Source of the DNA: Streptomyces olivochromogenes
GTDB taxonomy: Bacteria > Actinomycetota > Actinomycetes > Streptomycetales > Streptomycetaceae
Length of the DNA stretch: 56,504 nt
Assembly: GCF_021538895.1 (NCBI RefSeq)
Contig: NZ_JADDRL010000061.1
Span: 1 to 56,504, forward strand
Reading direction: 5' to 3'
Positions 33,199 to 40,276 of this stretch are shown in pieces. Within the stretch, counting starts at the first letter, position 1. Each line of letters opens with the position of its first letter. Below the pieces are notes generated by a model. It was not told the DNA's origin. It saw only the letters and a list, made by a program, of their open reading frames with translations, and did no database searches. The position numbers were made by a program, and so were the translations under genes.

Positions 33199-34188
33199 CT
33201 ACTGCTGGTTGTACGGGTGCTGCTGCGGGTAGCCCTGCTGCGATCCGTACGGCTGCTGCTGGTCGTAGCCCTGGTCATAACCCTGGTCGTAACCCTGGGG
33301 GTACTGCTGCTGCGGGTACTGCTGCTGGGGGTACTGCTGCTGCGGGTAGCCCTGCTGGGCGTAGGGCTGCGGCTGCTGCTGGGGCTGTCCGTAGAACTCG
33401 TCGTAGCCCTGCCCCGACCCGTACGGCTGCTGCTGGGGCTGCTGCTGCCCGTACTCCGGCTCGACACGGCGCAGCTGGGTCGTGGCGTCGTCCATGACCG
33501 GGGCCTGGGGCTGGGCCTGCTGCTGGAAGGGCTGCCGCTGGGCCGGGGCCTCGGCGGGCGGGGCGTTCTTGCTCTTGGAGCGGGCCCGCAGGAACTCGAT
33601 GGCGATCGGGACCACCGAGATCAGGACGATCAGGATGAGGATCGCCTCGACGTTCTTCTTGACGAAGTCGACGTTGCCCAGCCAGGAGCCGAGCAGGGTG
33701 ACGCCCGCGCCCCACAGGACGCCGCCGATCACGTTGAAGACCAGGAACGAGCGGTACTTCATGCCGCTGACGCCCGCGATGATCGGCGTGAACGTGCGCA
33801 CGATGGGCACGAAGCGGGCCAGGACCAGGGACTTCGGGCCGTACTTCTCGAAGAACTCGTGCGCCTTGGTGACGTTCTCCTGCTTGAACAGGCGGGAGTC
33901 CGGGCGGTTGAACAGGGACGGGCCGACCTTCTTGCCGAACATGTAGCCCGCCTGGTCGCCGAGGATCGCGGCGAGGCAGATGAGGGCGATCGCGCCCCAC
34001 AGCGGGAAGTCCAGCTGGTGGGAGGTGATCAGCAGACCGCAGGTGAACAGCAGCGAGTCACCCGGCAGGAAAAACCCGATGAGCAGGCCCGACTCGGCGA
34101 AGACAATGAGGAGCAGACCCCAGATGCTGTACGTGTCGAGCAGGTAGTTGGGGTCCAGCCAGCTCGGGCCGAGGGCGAGCGTCGTCAC
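33199..34188 (-). CDS. DedA-family membrane protein with Gln/Tyr/Pro-rich tail
   Basis: A 329-residue protein. Residues 1-205 are a DedA/SNARE-associated (VTT) domain with the motifs ESGLLIGFFLPGDSLLFTCG, LGDQAGYMFGKKVG and ARFVPIVRTFTPIIAGVSGM. This family includes flippases for undecaprenyl phosphate or phospholipids. The last 110 residues are a cytoplasmic low-complexity tail with repeated QQYPQ, GYDQ and PQQQ units, encoded partly by three 15-bp repeats at 33301-33345 and three 12-bp repeats at about 33262-33297. The tail is not part of the DedA domain and looks disordered. Start ATG at 34188. Confidence 0.9.
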   Translation of the reverse strand: MTTLALGPSWLDPNYLLDTYSIWGLLLIVFAESGLLIGFFLPGDSLLFTCGLLITSHQLDFPLWGAIALICLAAILGDQAGYMFGKKVGPSLFNRPDSRLFKQENVTKAHEFFEKYGPKSLVLARFVPIVRTFTPIIAGVSGMKYRSFLVFNVIGGVLWGAGVTLLGSWLGNVDFVKKNVEAILILIVLISVVPIAIEFLRARSKSKNAPPAEAPAQRQPFQQQAQPQAPVMDDATTQLRRVEPEYGQQQPQQQPYGSGQGYDEFYGQPQQQPQPYAQQGYPQQQYPQQQYPQQQYPQGYDQGYDQGYDQQQPYGSQQGYPQQHPYNQQ

Positions 34189-34333
34189 GGTTCCGGGCTC
34201 CTGAAGGGTGAAGGCGTTGCGGCGTCGGCGTTCTCGTACAGGCGCACAAAGCTATCAACGCATGGTGTCCGCCCCAGGTTCCACCGGTGTCTCCAGGATG
34301 CACTGTGCGGGGACTGGGGCAAAGCTGTGAGCC

Positions 34334-34699
34334 ATGGGCATTGATGAGTACGGCGGCGGCCAGGGTCTCCAGCCCGACGTCCTGGTCGTGACCACGAACG
34401 ACGTACCCGGACACCGGGTGCAGGACGTCCTCGGCGAGGTCTTCGGACTGACCGTGCGCTCGCGGCATCTGGGCAGCCAGATCGGCGCGGGCCTGAAGTC
34501 GTTGATCGGCGGGGAGCTCAAGGGGCTCACCAAGACCCTGGTGCAGAGCCGCAACGAGGCCATGCAGCGGCTCGTGGAGCAGGCACGCGCGCGGGGGGCC
34601 AACGCGGTGCTGATGTTCCGCTTCGACGTGACGGAGACGGCGGACGTGGGCACGGAGGTGTGCGCGTACGGGACCGCCGTGGTCCTGGCCCGGGAGTAG
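34334..34699 (+). CDS. YbjQ/UPF0145 family protein
   Basis: A 121-residue protein of the YbjQ (UPF0145) family, often labelled heavy-metal-binding domain. Visible hallmarks are VLVVTTNDVPGHRVQDVLGE, GLTVRSRHLGSQIGAGLKSL, SRNEAMQRLVEQARARGANA and VLMFRFDV. It should form a pentameric ring-like fold. No metal ligand pattern is obvious and the role is unknown. It is divergent from DedA and converges on tipA, 17 bp from the tipA stop. Confidence 0.9.
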   Translation: MGIDEYGGGQGLQPDVLVVTTNDVPGHRVQDVLGEVFGLTVRSRHLGSQIGAGLKSLIGGELKGLTKTLVQSRNEAMQRLVEQARARGANAVLMFRFDVTETADVGTEVCAYGTAVVLARE

Positions 34700-34716
34700 G
34701 GCCCCGGGCCAGGTGA

Positions 34717-35499
34717 CTACGCGGTGTGTCCGTCGGTGTGGCGGTCGGCGTTCGCCGCGATCGCGTCCCGCAGGTGCTGGGCGAGGCCCGGCCGCATGGC
34801 GTCGTAGTGCGCCGTGAAGCGCTCGTCGGCCACGTACATGTCGCCGAGGCACCGGTGGAGCTCGTGCGGGCACTCGTAGAACCACCTGCTGATGTGCTGC
34901 CGGTGTTCCTCGGCCAGGTCCATGGCCCGCTCGCCGGCCGGTGGCTCGCCCGCGTCCATCAGCGCCTTGTAGCGCTCGGCCCAGGCGTCCACCTCGGCCT
35001 GCGACCGCTTCCAGTCGTCCTTGGTGTAGCGGGCGGCCCGGCGCTGCGACTCGGCGTACTGGTCGGTGCCGCCCCAGCGCTGCTCGGCCTCCTCGGCGTA
35101 CTGCTCGGGGTCGTTGTCGCCGAAGACCTCGAAACGCTCCTCGGGTGTGAGGTCGATGCCCATCTTGTGTGCCTCCATGGCGTGCTCCACGGCCGCGGCC
35201 ATCTTCTGCAGTCTCTCGATCCGGGCGGTCAGCAGTTCGTGCTGGCGGCGCAGGTGCGCGCGCGGGTCACCCCTGCCGGCGGCCAGGTCGTCGAGCAGCG
35301 CCGCGACCTCGTCGAGCGGGAAGCCGAGCTCCCGGTAGAACAGGATCTGCTGCAACCGGTCCAGATCGGCGTCGGTGTAGCGCCGGTGGCCCGCGTGGCT
35401 GCGCTCCCCCGGGACGAGCAGGCCGATCTCGTCGTAGTGGTGCAGGGTGCGCACCGTGACACCGGCGAAGCCGGCGACCTGTCCCACGGAGTAGCTCAC
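34717..35499 (-). CDS. tipA: MerR-family thiopeptide-responsive regulator TipAL (with internal TipAS start)
   Basis: A 260-residue homologue of Streptomyces TipAL, which activates its own promoter when it binds thiostrepton-like thiopeptides covalently. The MerR helix-turn-helix is YSVGQVAGFAGVTVRTLHHY, followed by RRYTDADLDRLQQILFYREL. After a coiled coil (about 75-110) comes the ligand domain from residue 113 (MGIDLTPEERFEVFGD). The two Cys used for thiopeptide binding are conserved in YECPHELHRCLGDMYVADER (Cys210, Cys217). The GTG at 35499 has AAGGAG upstream. The promoter and the internal translation start of TipAS are also present. Confidence in the identity is high from both protein and promoter. 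Confidence 0.95.
   Translation of the reverse strand: MSYSVGQVAGFAGVTVRTLHHYDEIGLLVPGERSHAGHRRYTDADLDRLQQILFYRELGFPLDEVAALLDDLAAGRGDPRAHLRRQHELLTARIERLQKMAAAVEHAMEAHKMGIDLTPEERFEVFGDNDPEQYAEEAEQRWGGTDQYAESQRRAARYTKDDWKRSQAEVDAWAERYKALMDAGEPPAGERAMDLAEEHRQHISRWFYECPHELHRCLGDMYVADERFTAHYDAMRPGLAQHLRDAIAANADRHTDGHTA
35161..35176 (-). promoter_or_regulatory. Internal ribosome site and start for TipAS
   Basis: GGAGG at 35172-35176 lies 8 nt before an in-frame ATG at 35163, giving a 148-residue product that starts MGIDLTPEER. This corresponds to the known separately translated thiopeptide-binding domain TipAS. Confidence 0.8.
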
Positions 35500-35528
35500 T
35501 TCCGCTCCTTCTTTCTGGTACGCGCTCC

Positions 35529-35559
35529 ACGGTGGGCCCTCACGTGACGTGAGGTGCAA
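35529..35559 (-). promoter_or_regulatory. tipA promoter with MerR-type 19-bp spacer and palindrome
   Basis: On the minus strand: -35 TTGCAC (35554-35559), a 19-bp spacer and -10 CACCGT (35529-35534). The palindrome CCTCACGT-C-ACGTGAGG (35538-35554) fills most of the spacer. The overlong spacer and palindrome match the known ptipA layout, in which bound TipAL untwists DNA to allow polymerase to engage. Confidence 0.9.
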
Positions 35560-35657
35560 GCCGGTTTCCCGGCCGTCCGCCCCCCGCCGGACGTGCCGTC
35601 CCCCTCGTCCGGCCGCGCCGTCCGCCCGCTCCGGATGTTGTGTCGGTTTTGTCCGCT

Positions 35658-35663
35658 TATGGT
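35658..35663 (+). promoter_or_regulatory. -10 element for the CLC channel gene
   Basis: TATGGT ends 7 bp before the GTG at 35670. The placement suggests a leaderless transcript and supports that start. Confidence 0.4.
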
Positions 35664-35669
35664 GAGGCC

Positions 35670-36956
35670 GTGGCCCAGGAGACCGCGCCGCAGACGCGCA
35701 CGACCGCCCCGGCGACCCCCGCGCGCGCCCTGCTGCCACTGATCCTGCCCGCCCTCGCTGTGGGCGTGGTGGCGAGCCTGATCCTCCTCGGGGTGGACAC
35801 GGCGGCCGGGCAACTGGAGAAGGTGCTGTGGCAGAACCTGCCCGACGCGCTCGGGATCGGCCGCTACTCGGTTCTGTGGATCTTCGTGATGCTCACCGCG
35901 ACCGGCATCGCCGTCGGGCTGGTGGTGTGGAAGGCGCCGGGCCACGCGGGACCCGACCCGGCCACCACGGGACTGCAGGCGCAGACGCTGCCGCCCGTCG
36001 CGCTGCCCGGCCTGGCCCTGGCGGCCGGCCTGATGCTCGCGGGCGGGCCGAGCCTGGGGCCGGAGAACCCGATCATCGCGGTGAACGTCGGCCTCGCGGT
36101 GTGGCTGGGCGGCCGGTTCCTCCCCCGACTGCCGGGCCCGCTGTGGGTGGCGCTGGCGGAGGCGGCGACGATCGGCGCGCTGTTCGGCACGGCGGTGGCG
36201 GCGGCCCTGGTCATCTCGGAGTCGCTGGCCGGGAGGCCGATGAGGGGGCTGCTGTGGGACAACGTCTTCGCTCCCCTGGCGGCCGGCGCGGCCGGTGCCA
36301 TGACGACCACCCTGGTCTCGCATCCGACCTTCGACCTGCACCTGCCCCCGGTCGACGTGCCGGACGCCGGCGATCTGCTCGCGGTGATCGTCGTGGCGTC
36401 GGTGGGCGCCCTGCTCGGCATGTGTGCCGTGCGCGCCTTCCCGTACGTCCACGCGGCCTTCCATCGGCTGCGGCACCCGATGCTGATGCTTCCCGTGGGC
36501 GGGCTCGTGCTGGGCGCGCTGGGGGTCCTGGGCGGCCCGCTGACGCTCTTCAAGGGGCTGGACCAGATCCACGAGCTGGCCGGCGATCCCGAGGGCTGGA
36601 CGGCCGGGCAGTTCGCCGTGATGACGGTGGTGAAGCTGGCCGCGCTGCTCGTCGCCGCGTCCTGCGGCTTCCGGGGCGGGCGGATCTTCCCGTCCGTGTT
36701 CATCGGCGGCGCCCTCGGTCTGTGCGCCCACGCCCTGGTGCCCGCCGTCCCGCCGGCGCTGGGCGTGGCGGCGGGCGTGCTGGGCATGCTCCTGGCCGTC
36801 ACCCGACAGGGCTGGGTGAGCCTGTTCACGGCGTCGGTACTCGTCGCCTCTCCCACGATCCTGACCCTGTTGTGCATCGCCACGCTGCCCGCCTGGCTGC
36901 TGGTGACGGGGCGGCCGCAGATGCAGCTGCGGCCGGACGGGACGGCGGTCCGGTGA
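35670..36956 (+). CDS. CLC-family chloride channel/antiporter
   Basis: A 428-residue integral membrane protein of the CLC family with about ten or more hydrophobic segments. The filter and gate motifs are recognisable but diverged: AGGPSLGPENPII in place of G(K/R)EGP, still with the gating Glu, and FRGGRIFPSVFIGGALG for the GxFxP region. The usual N-terminal GSGIP motif is not obvious. Whether it is a channel or a Cl-/H+ antiporter cannot be told. The GTG at 35670 (MAQETAPQTR) is preferred to one at 35640. The glutamate decarboxylase gene follows after 40 bp, suggesting an acid-stress pair. It is divergent from tipA. Confidence 0.85.
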   Translation: MAQETAPQTRTTAPATPARALLPLILPALAVGVVASLILLGVDTAAGQLEKVLWQNLPDALGIGRYSVLWIFVMLTATGIAVGLVVWKAPGHAGPDPATTGLQAQTLPPVALPGLALAAGLMLAGGPSLGPENPIIAVNVGLAVWLGGRFLPRLPGPLWVALAEAATIGALFGTAVAAALVISESLAGRPMRGLLWDNVFAPLAAGAAGAMTTTLVSHPTFDLHLPPVDVPDAGDLLAVIVVASVGALLGMCAVRAFPYVHAAFHRLRHPMLMLPVGGLVLGALGVLGGPLTLFKGLDQIHELAGDPEGWTAGQFAVMTVVKLAALLVAASCGFRGGRIFPSVFIGGALGLCAHALVPAVPPALGVAAGVLGMLLAVTRQGWVSLFTASVLVASPTILTLLCIATLPAWLLVTGRPQMQLRPDGTAVR

Positions 36957-36996
36957 TCCGCCGGGCGGATCTGTTCACCTTCTAGGAGGCAATTCC

Positions 36997-38409
36997 ATGG
37001 CACTGCACAAGGGCCCGCAGAAGCACGAGGAACGCACGACCCACATCAACCCCTTCTACGGGGAGGCGAACCCGGTCGTCGGCCTGACCCAGGCCCCGCC
37101 CACGCACCGGCTCCCGGACTCCCCGCTGCCGCCGACGACCGCGTACCAACTGGTGCACGACGAGCTGATGCTGGACGGCAACTCCCGGCTGAATCTGGCC
37201 ACGTTCGTCACCACCTGGATGGAGCCCCAGGCGGGGATCCTGATGGGGGAGTGCCGGGACAAGAACATGATCGACAAGGACGAGTACCCGCGCACGGCCG
37301 AGCTGGAGCGGCGCTGCGTGGCGATGCTCGCCGACCTGTGGCACGCGCCCGACCCGTCGACCACCGTGGGCTGTTCGACGACCGGCTCCAGCGAGGCCTG
37401 CATGCTCGCCGGCATGGCCCTCAAGCGGCGCTGGGCGAGCCGCAACGCGGACCGCTATCCGAGCCGGGACGTCCGCCCGAACCTGGTGATGGGGGTCAAC
37501 GTCCAGGTGTGCTGGGACAAGTTCTGCAACTTCTGGGAGGTCGAGCCCCGGCTGGTCCCGATGGAGGGCGACCGCTACCACCTGGACCCGGAGGCGGCGG
37601 CCGCGCTGTGCGACGAGAACACCATCGGGGTCGTCGGCATCCTCGGCTCCACCTTCGACGGGTCGTACGAGCCGATCGCGGACCTGTGCGCGGCCCTGGA
37701 CGCCCTCCAGGAGCGCACCGGCATCGACGTCCCGGTGCACGTGGACGGCGCGTCCGGCGCCATGGTCGCGCCCTTCCTGGACGAGGACGTGGTGTGGGAC
37801 TTCCGGCTGCCGCGCGTGGCCTCGATCAACACCTCCGGGCACAAGTACGGCCTGGTCTACCCGGGCGTCGGCTGGGCGCTGTGGCGGGACAAGGAGGCGC
37901 TGCCCGACGAGCTCGTGTTCCGGGTGAACTACCTGGGCGGCGACATGCCCACCTTCGCGCTCAACTTCTCCCGGCCGGGCGCCCAGGTCGTGGCGCAGTA
38001 CTACTCGTTCCTGCGGCTGGGCCGCGAGGGCTACCGGGCCGTGCAGCAGTACACCCGGACGGTGGCGACCGCGCTCGCCAACCGGATCGAGGCGCTCGGC
38101 GACTTCCGGCTGCTGACCCGGGGCAACGAGCTGCCGGTCTTCGCCTTCACCACCAACGACGACGTGACCTCGTACGACGTCTTCGACGTCTCCCGGCGGC
38201 TGCGCGAGAGCGGCTGGCTGGTGCCCGCGTACACCTTCCCGCCCAACCGGGAGGACCTGTCCGTCCTGCGGGTGGTGTGCCGCAACGGCTTCTCCGCGGA
38301 CCTCGCCGAGCTGTTCATCGAGGACCTCGGCCGCCTGCTGCCGGAACTGCGCCGACAGGCGCATCCCCTCACCCGGGACAAGGGCGCGGCCACCAGCTTC
38401 CACCACTAG
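36997..38409 (+). CDS. gadB: Glutamate decarboxylase
   Basis: PLP-dependent conversion of glutamate to 4-aminobutyrate and CO2, consuming a proton. The 470-residue protein aligns by eye with bacterial GadB: NLATFVTTWMEPQAGILMGE, NMIDKDEYPRTAELERRCVA, GCSTTGSSEACMLAGMALKR, VHVDGASGAMVAPF and the Schiff-base Lys283 in SINTSGHKYGLVYPGVGWA. The ribosome site AGGAGG precedes the ATG. It lies 40 bp after the CLC gene. No dedicated glutamate/GABA antiporter is adjacent, so the pathway may instead serve GABA metabolism; the CLC context favours acid or pH homeostasis (inference). Confidence 0.95.
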   Translation: MALHKGPQKHEERTTHINPFYGEANPVVGLTQAPPTHRLPDSPLPPTTAYQLVHDELMLDGNSRLNLATFVTTWMEPQAGILMGECRDKNMIDKDEYPRTAELERRCVAMLADLWHAPDPSTTVGCSTTGSSEACMLAGMALKRRWASRNADRYPSRDVRPNLVMGVNVQVCWDKFCNFWEVEPRLVPMEGDRYHLDPEAAAALCDENTIGVVGILGSTFDGSYEPIADLCAALDALQERTGIDVPVHVDGASGAMVAPFLDEDVVWDFRLPRVASINTSGHKYGLVYPGVGWALWRDKEALPDELVFRVNYLGGDMPTFALNFSRPGAQVVAQYYSFLRLGREGYRAVQQYTRTVATALANRIEALGDFRLLTRGNELPVFAFTTNDDVTSYDVFDVSRRLRESGWLVPAYTFPPNREDLSVLRVVCRNGFSADLAELFIEDLGRLLPELRRQAHPLTRDKGAATSFHH

Positions 38410-38438
38410 GCCCTGTCGCGGCCGCACCCGCCGTACCG

Positions 38439-38843
38439 CTAGTGACTCAGGCGGGCGAACCGCCGTACCGCCAGCGGGAAGAACACCGCCAGCAGGGCCA
38501 GGGGCCAGAGGATCGCCGGCCAGACGTGGGCGGGGTCCCCGCCGGCGCCGCCGAGCAGGTCCCGGACGGCCGTCGCGGTCCGGGACAGCGGGTTCCACTC
38601 GACGGCCGTGCCCAGCCAGCCGGGCATGGAGCGGGGCGTGGCCAGCGCGTTGGAGAAGAAGCCGACCGGCCAGACCAGGATCTGCACGGCCTGCACCAGC
38701 TCCGGCTTCCCGGCGACCAGGGCGAGGTGGATGCCGGCCCACAGCATCGCGAACCGGAACAGCAGGAGCAGGCCGACGGCGCCCAGGAAGGCCCCGGGGC
38801 CGCCGTGCGCGCGCCAGCCCAGCGCGCACGCCGTTTTCGCTAG
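38439..38843 (-). pseudogene. C-terminal remnant of an ABC-2 (DrrB-type) transporter permease
   Basis: An open frame of about 134 codons with no usable start encodes only the end of a DrrB-type permease: ALGWRAHGG, GAVGLLLLFRFAMLWAGIHL, VQAVQILVWPVGFFSNALAT, MPGWLGTAVEWNPLSRTATA and a last membrane helix (PAILWPLALLAVFFPLAVRR). Full-length DrrB proteins have about 250 residues. Upstream, where the rest and a DrrA ATPase should be, there are only 67 bp before the padR stop. A deletion has removed the ATPase gene and the first half of the permease, leaving the promoter and operators. A short product from the internal ATG at 38747 (102 residues) is conceivable but unlikely to function. Confidence 0.8.
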
Positions 38844-38903
38844 TCAAACTTGACTACCCGCTCGAAGTTAACGCCGGAAAGGGGTATTGGTCAAACTTGA
38901 TTA
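38841..38903 (-). promoter_or_regulatory. PadR operator pair and promoter of the lost transporter operon
   Basis: TAGTCAA-AC-TTGACTA is a perfect palindrome at 38841-38856; a second, imperfect copy with the same TCAAACTTGA core lies at 38891-38900. On the minus strand -35 TTGACC (38889-38894) and -10 TTAACT (38866-38871) are 17 bp apart, with one operator over the -35 and the other just past the -10. The layout is classical for repression by the adjacent PadR protein. Confidence 0.7.
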
Positions 38904-38910
38904 GTGTCGG

Positions 38911-39552
38911 CTAGCGGCTGTCCTCCGGGTGGGACTTCCCCGTCGCGTACGGGTTCTCCTCGCCCTCGGCGAGGACGCCGACGAACGGTTCGCCCTCGCC
39001 CGCGAAGGTGTACGCCCCACCCTCGATCCGCGCGATCAGCCCCCGGGTCCACTCGGCCTCGGCGTCGGCGGTGTGGATCCAGAGGTTCATGATCTCGCCG
39101 ATGTGGCCCAGCTGTTCGGGGCCGTCCTCGGGCACGTAGTGCTCGGTGACGGCGGATCGCCACTCCTCGCTGCGCCGGATGCGCTCCTTCAGGAGCGCCA
39201 CCGCCTCGGCGCGCGGCAGGTCCACGATGAAGCCGATGGCGGCCGACTTCATGTCCATCTTCTGGTCGTACGAGGTCAGCGCCTCGCGCACCAGCCGGAG
39301 GTACTCCTCGGTGCCCGCCTCGGTGATCTCGTACTCGGTGCGCGGCGGGCCCCCGGCGGTGGACGGCGCGATCTCGTGCGCGAGCAGCAGTCCCTGTTTC
39401 GCCATCTGCTTCAGGGCGTGGTAGATCGAGCCGGGCTTGGCGTTGGACCACTCGTGGGCGCCCCAGTACTCCAGGTCGTTGCGCACCTGGTAGCCGTGGG
39501 CCCGACCGTGCTGGCGGACCGCGCCCAGCACGAGGAGACGGATCGCTGACAT
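38911..39552 (-). CDS. PadR-family transcriptional regulator
   Basis: A 213-residue PadR protein. The winged helix covers residues 1-95: SAIRLLVLGAVRQHGRAHGY, VRNDLEYWGAHEWSNAKPGS, IYHALKQMAKQGLLLAHEIA and RTEYEITEAGTEEYLRLVRE. A C-terminal helical domain (Vir_act_alpha_C type) mediates dimerisation and often ligand binding. Such genes typically sit in front of a drug-efflux ABC transporter that they repress. Here the transporter survives only as a C-terminal permease fragment, while two putative operators remain downstream of the stop. The start ATG at 39552 (MSAIRLLVLG) lacks a strong ribosome site. Confidence 0.9.
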   Translation of the reverse strand: MSAIRLLVLGAVRQHGRAHGYQVRNDLEYWGAHEWSNAKPGSIYHALKQMAKQGLLLAHEIAPSTAGGPPRTEYEITEAGTEEYLRLVREALTSYDQKMDMKSAAIGFIVDLPRAEAVALLKERIRRSEEWRSAVTEHYVPEDGPEQLGHIGEIMNLWIHTADAEAEWTRGLIARIEGGAYTFAGEGEPFVGVLAEGEENPYATGKSHPEDSR

Positions 39553-39618
39553 GCGGTCCAGGTTATGGCCCGGGGGCCGGCCCACCTGCCGCCGGGCCGC
39601 CCGGGCGCCCTCGGCGGC

Positions 39619-40179
39619 CTAGGCCTCCTGGGACTCCTGGCCCGTCTGGGCTTCCAGCGCCACGAGCTCGAACGCCGTCTTGCCGTCCAGCGACTCGCGG
39701 ATTATGTCGGCGTGGCCGCCGTGCCGGGCCGTCTCGCGGATCAGGTGCAGGGCCAGCCAGCGCATGGAGACGGACTCGTCCGGCGGGAACCAGGGGTCGT
39801 TCGGGAGCGGGAAGGTGTCGTCGAGGCTCGGGACGGAGCGGATGAACTTCTCCGTCTCGGCGGCGACCTCCTCCCAGTAGGCCAGCTGCCCGGCCACGGT
39901 CTCGCCCTCGGCCAGGGCGAAGCACTCGTGCCAGTTCGACGCGTCCCGCTTGACCGCCGGCGACTCGCCCTTGGCACGGGCGACCCAGCCCTGCTCGACC
40001 TCGGCGACATGCTTGACCAGACCGCCCAGGGACAGCTCGCTCGCGCTGGGGCGGGACGCGGCCTGCTCTTCCGTCAGCCCCAGCACGGCCCGCCGGACGG
40101 CCCCGCGCTGCTCCGCGAGGAAGGCGAGCAGCGCCCCCCGCTCGTCGCCCTGTGCTTCGGCTCCCACGTGCATGACCAT
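39619..40179 (-). CDS. DinB/DUF664 family protein
   Basis: A 186-residue four-helix-bundle protein of the DinB/DUF664 superfamily, which contains metal-dependent thiol transferases such as mycothiol- and bacillithiol-S-transferases. Motifs are LSLGGLVKHVAEVEQGWVAR with the first metal-binding His, DESVSMRWLALHLIRETARH and GGHADIIRESLDGKTAFELV, with the remaining His ligands. This type is common in Streptomyces and usually of unknown substrate; a mycothiol link is possible. The ATG at 40179 has GAGGAAAGG upstream. It is not the DinB DNA polymerase. Confidence 0.88.
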   Translation of the reverse strand: MVMHVGAEAQGDERGALLAFLAEQRGAVRRAVLGLTEEQAASRPSASELSLGGLVKHVAEVEQGWVARAKGESPAVKRDASNWHECFALAEGETVAGQLAYWEEVAAETEKFIRSVPSLDDTFPLPNDPWFPPDESVSMRWLALHLIRETARHGGHADIIRESLDGKTAFELVALEAQTGQESQEA

Positions 40180-40276
40180 GACTGGCCCTTTCCTCAGGTC
40201 CAAACGGCTTCTCTTGCCCGACACCGATGACGTTACGGACCCTTGCGGTCAGCTTCTGTCCTCAAGGACGCGGCCA

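Noticed and set aside
39619..40179. DinB as a damage-inducible DNA polymerase IV
   Set aside because: The sequence is the four-helix DUF664/DinB metal-binding fold, not the Y-family polymerase of the same name.
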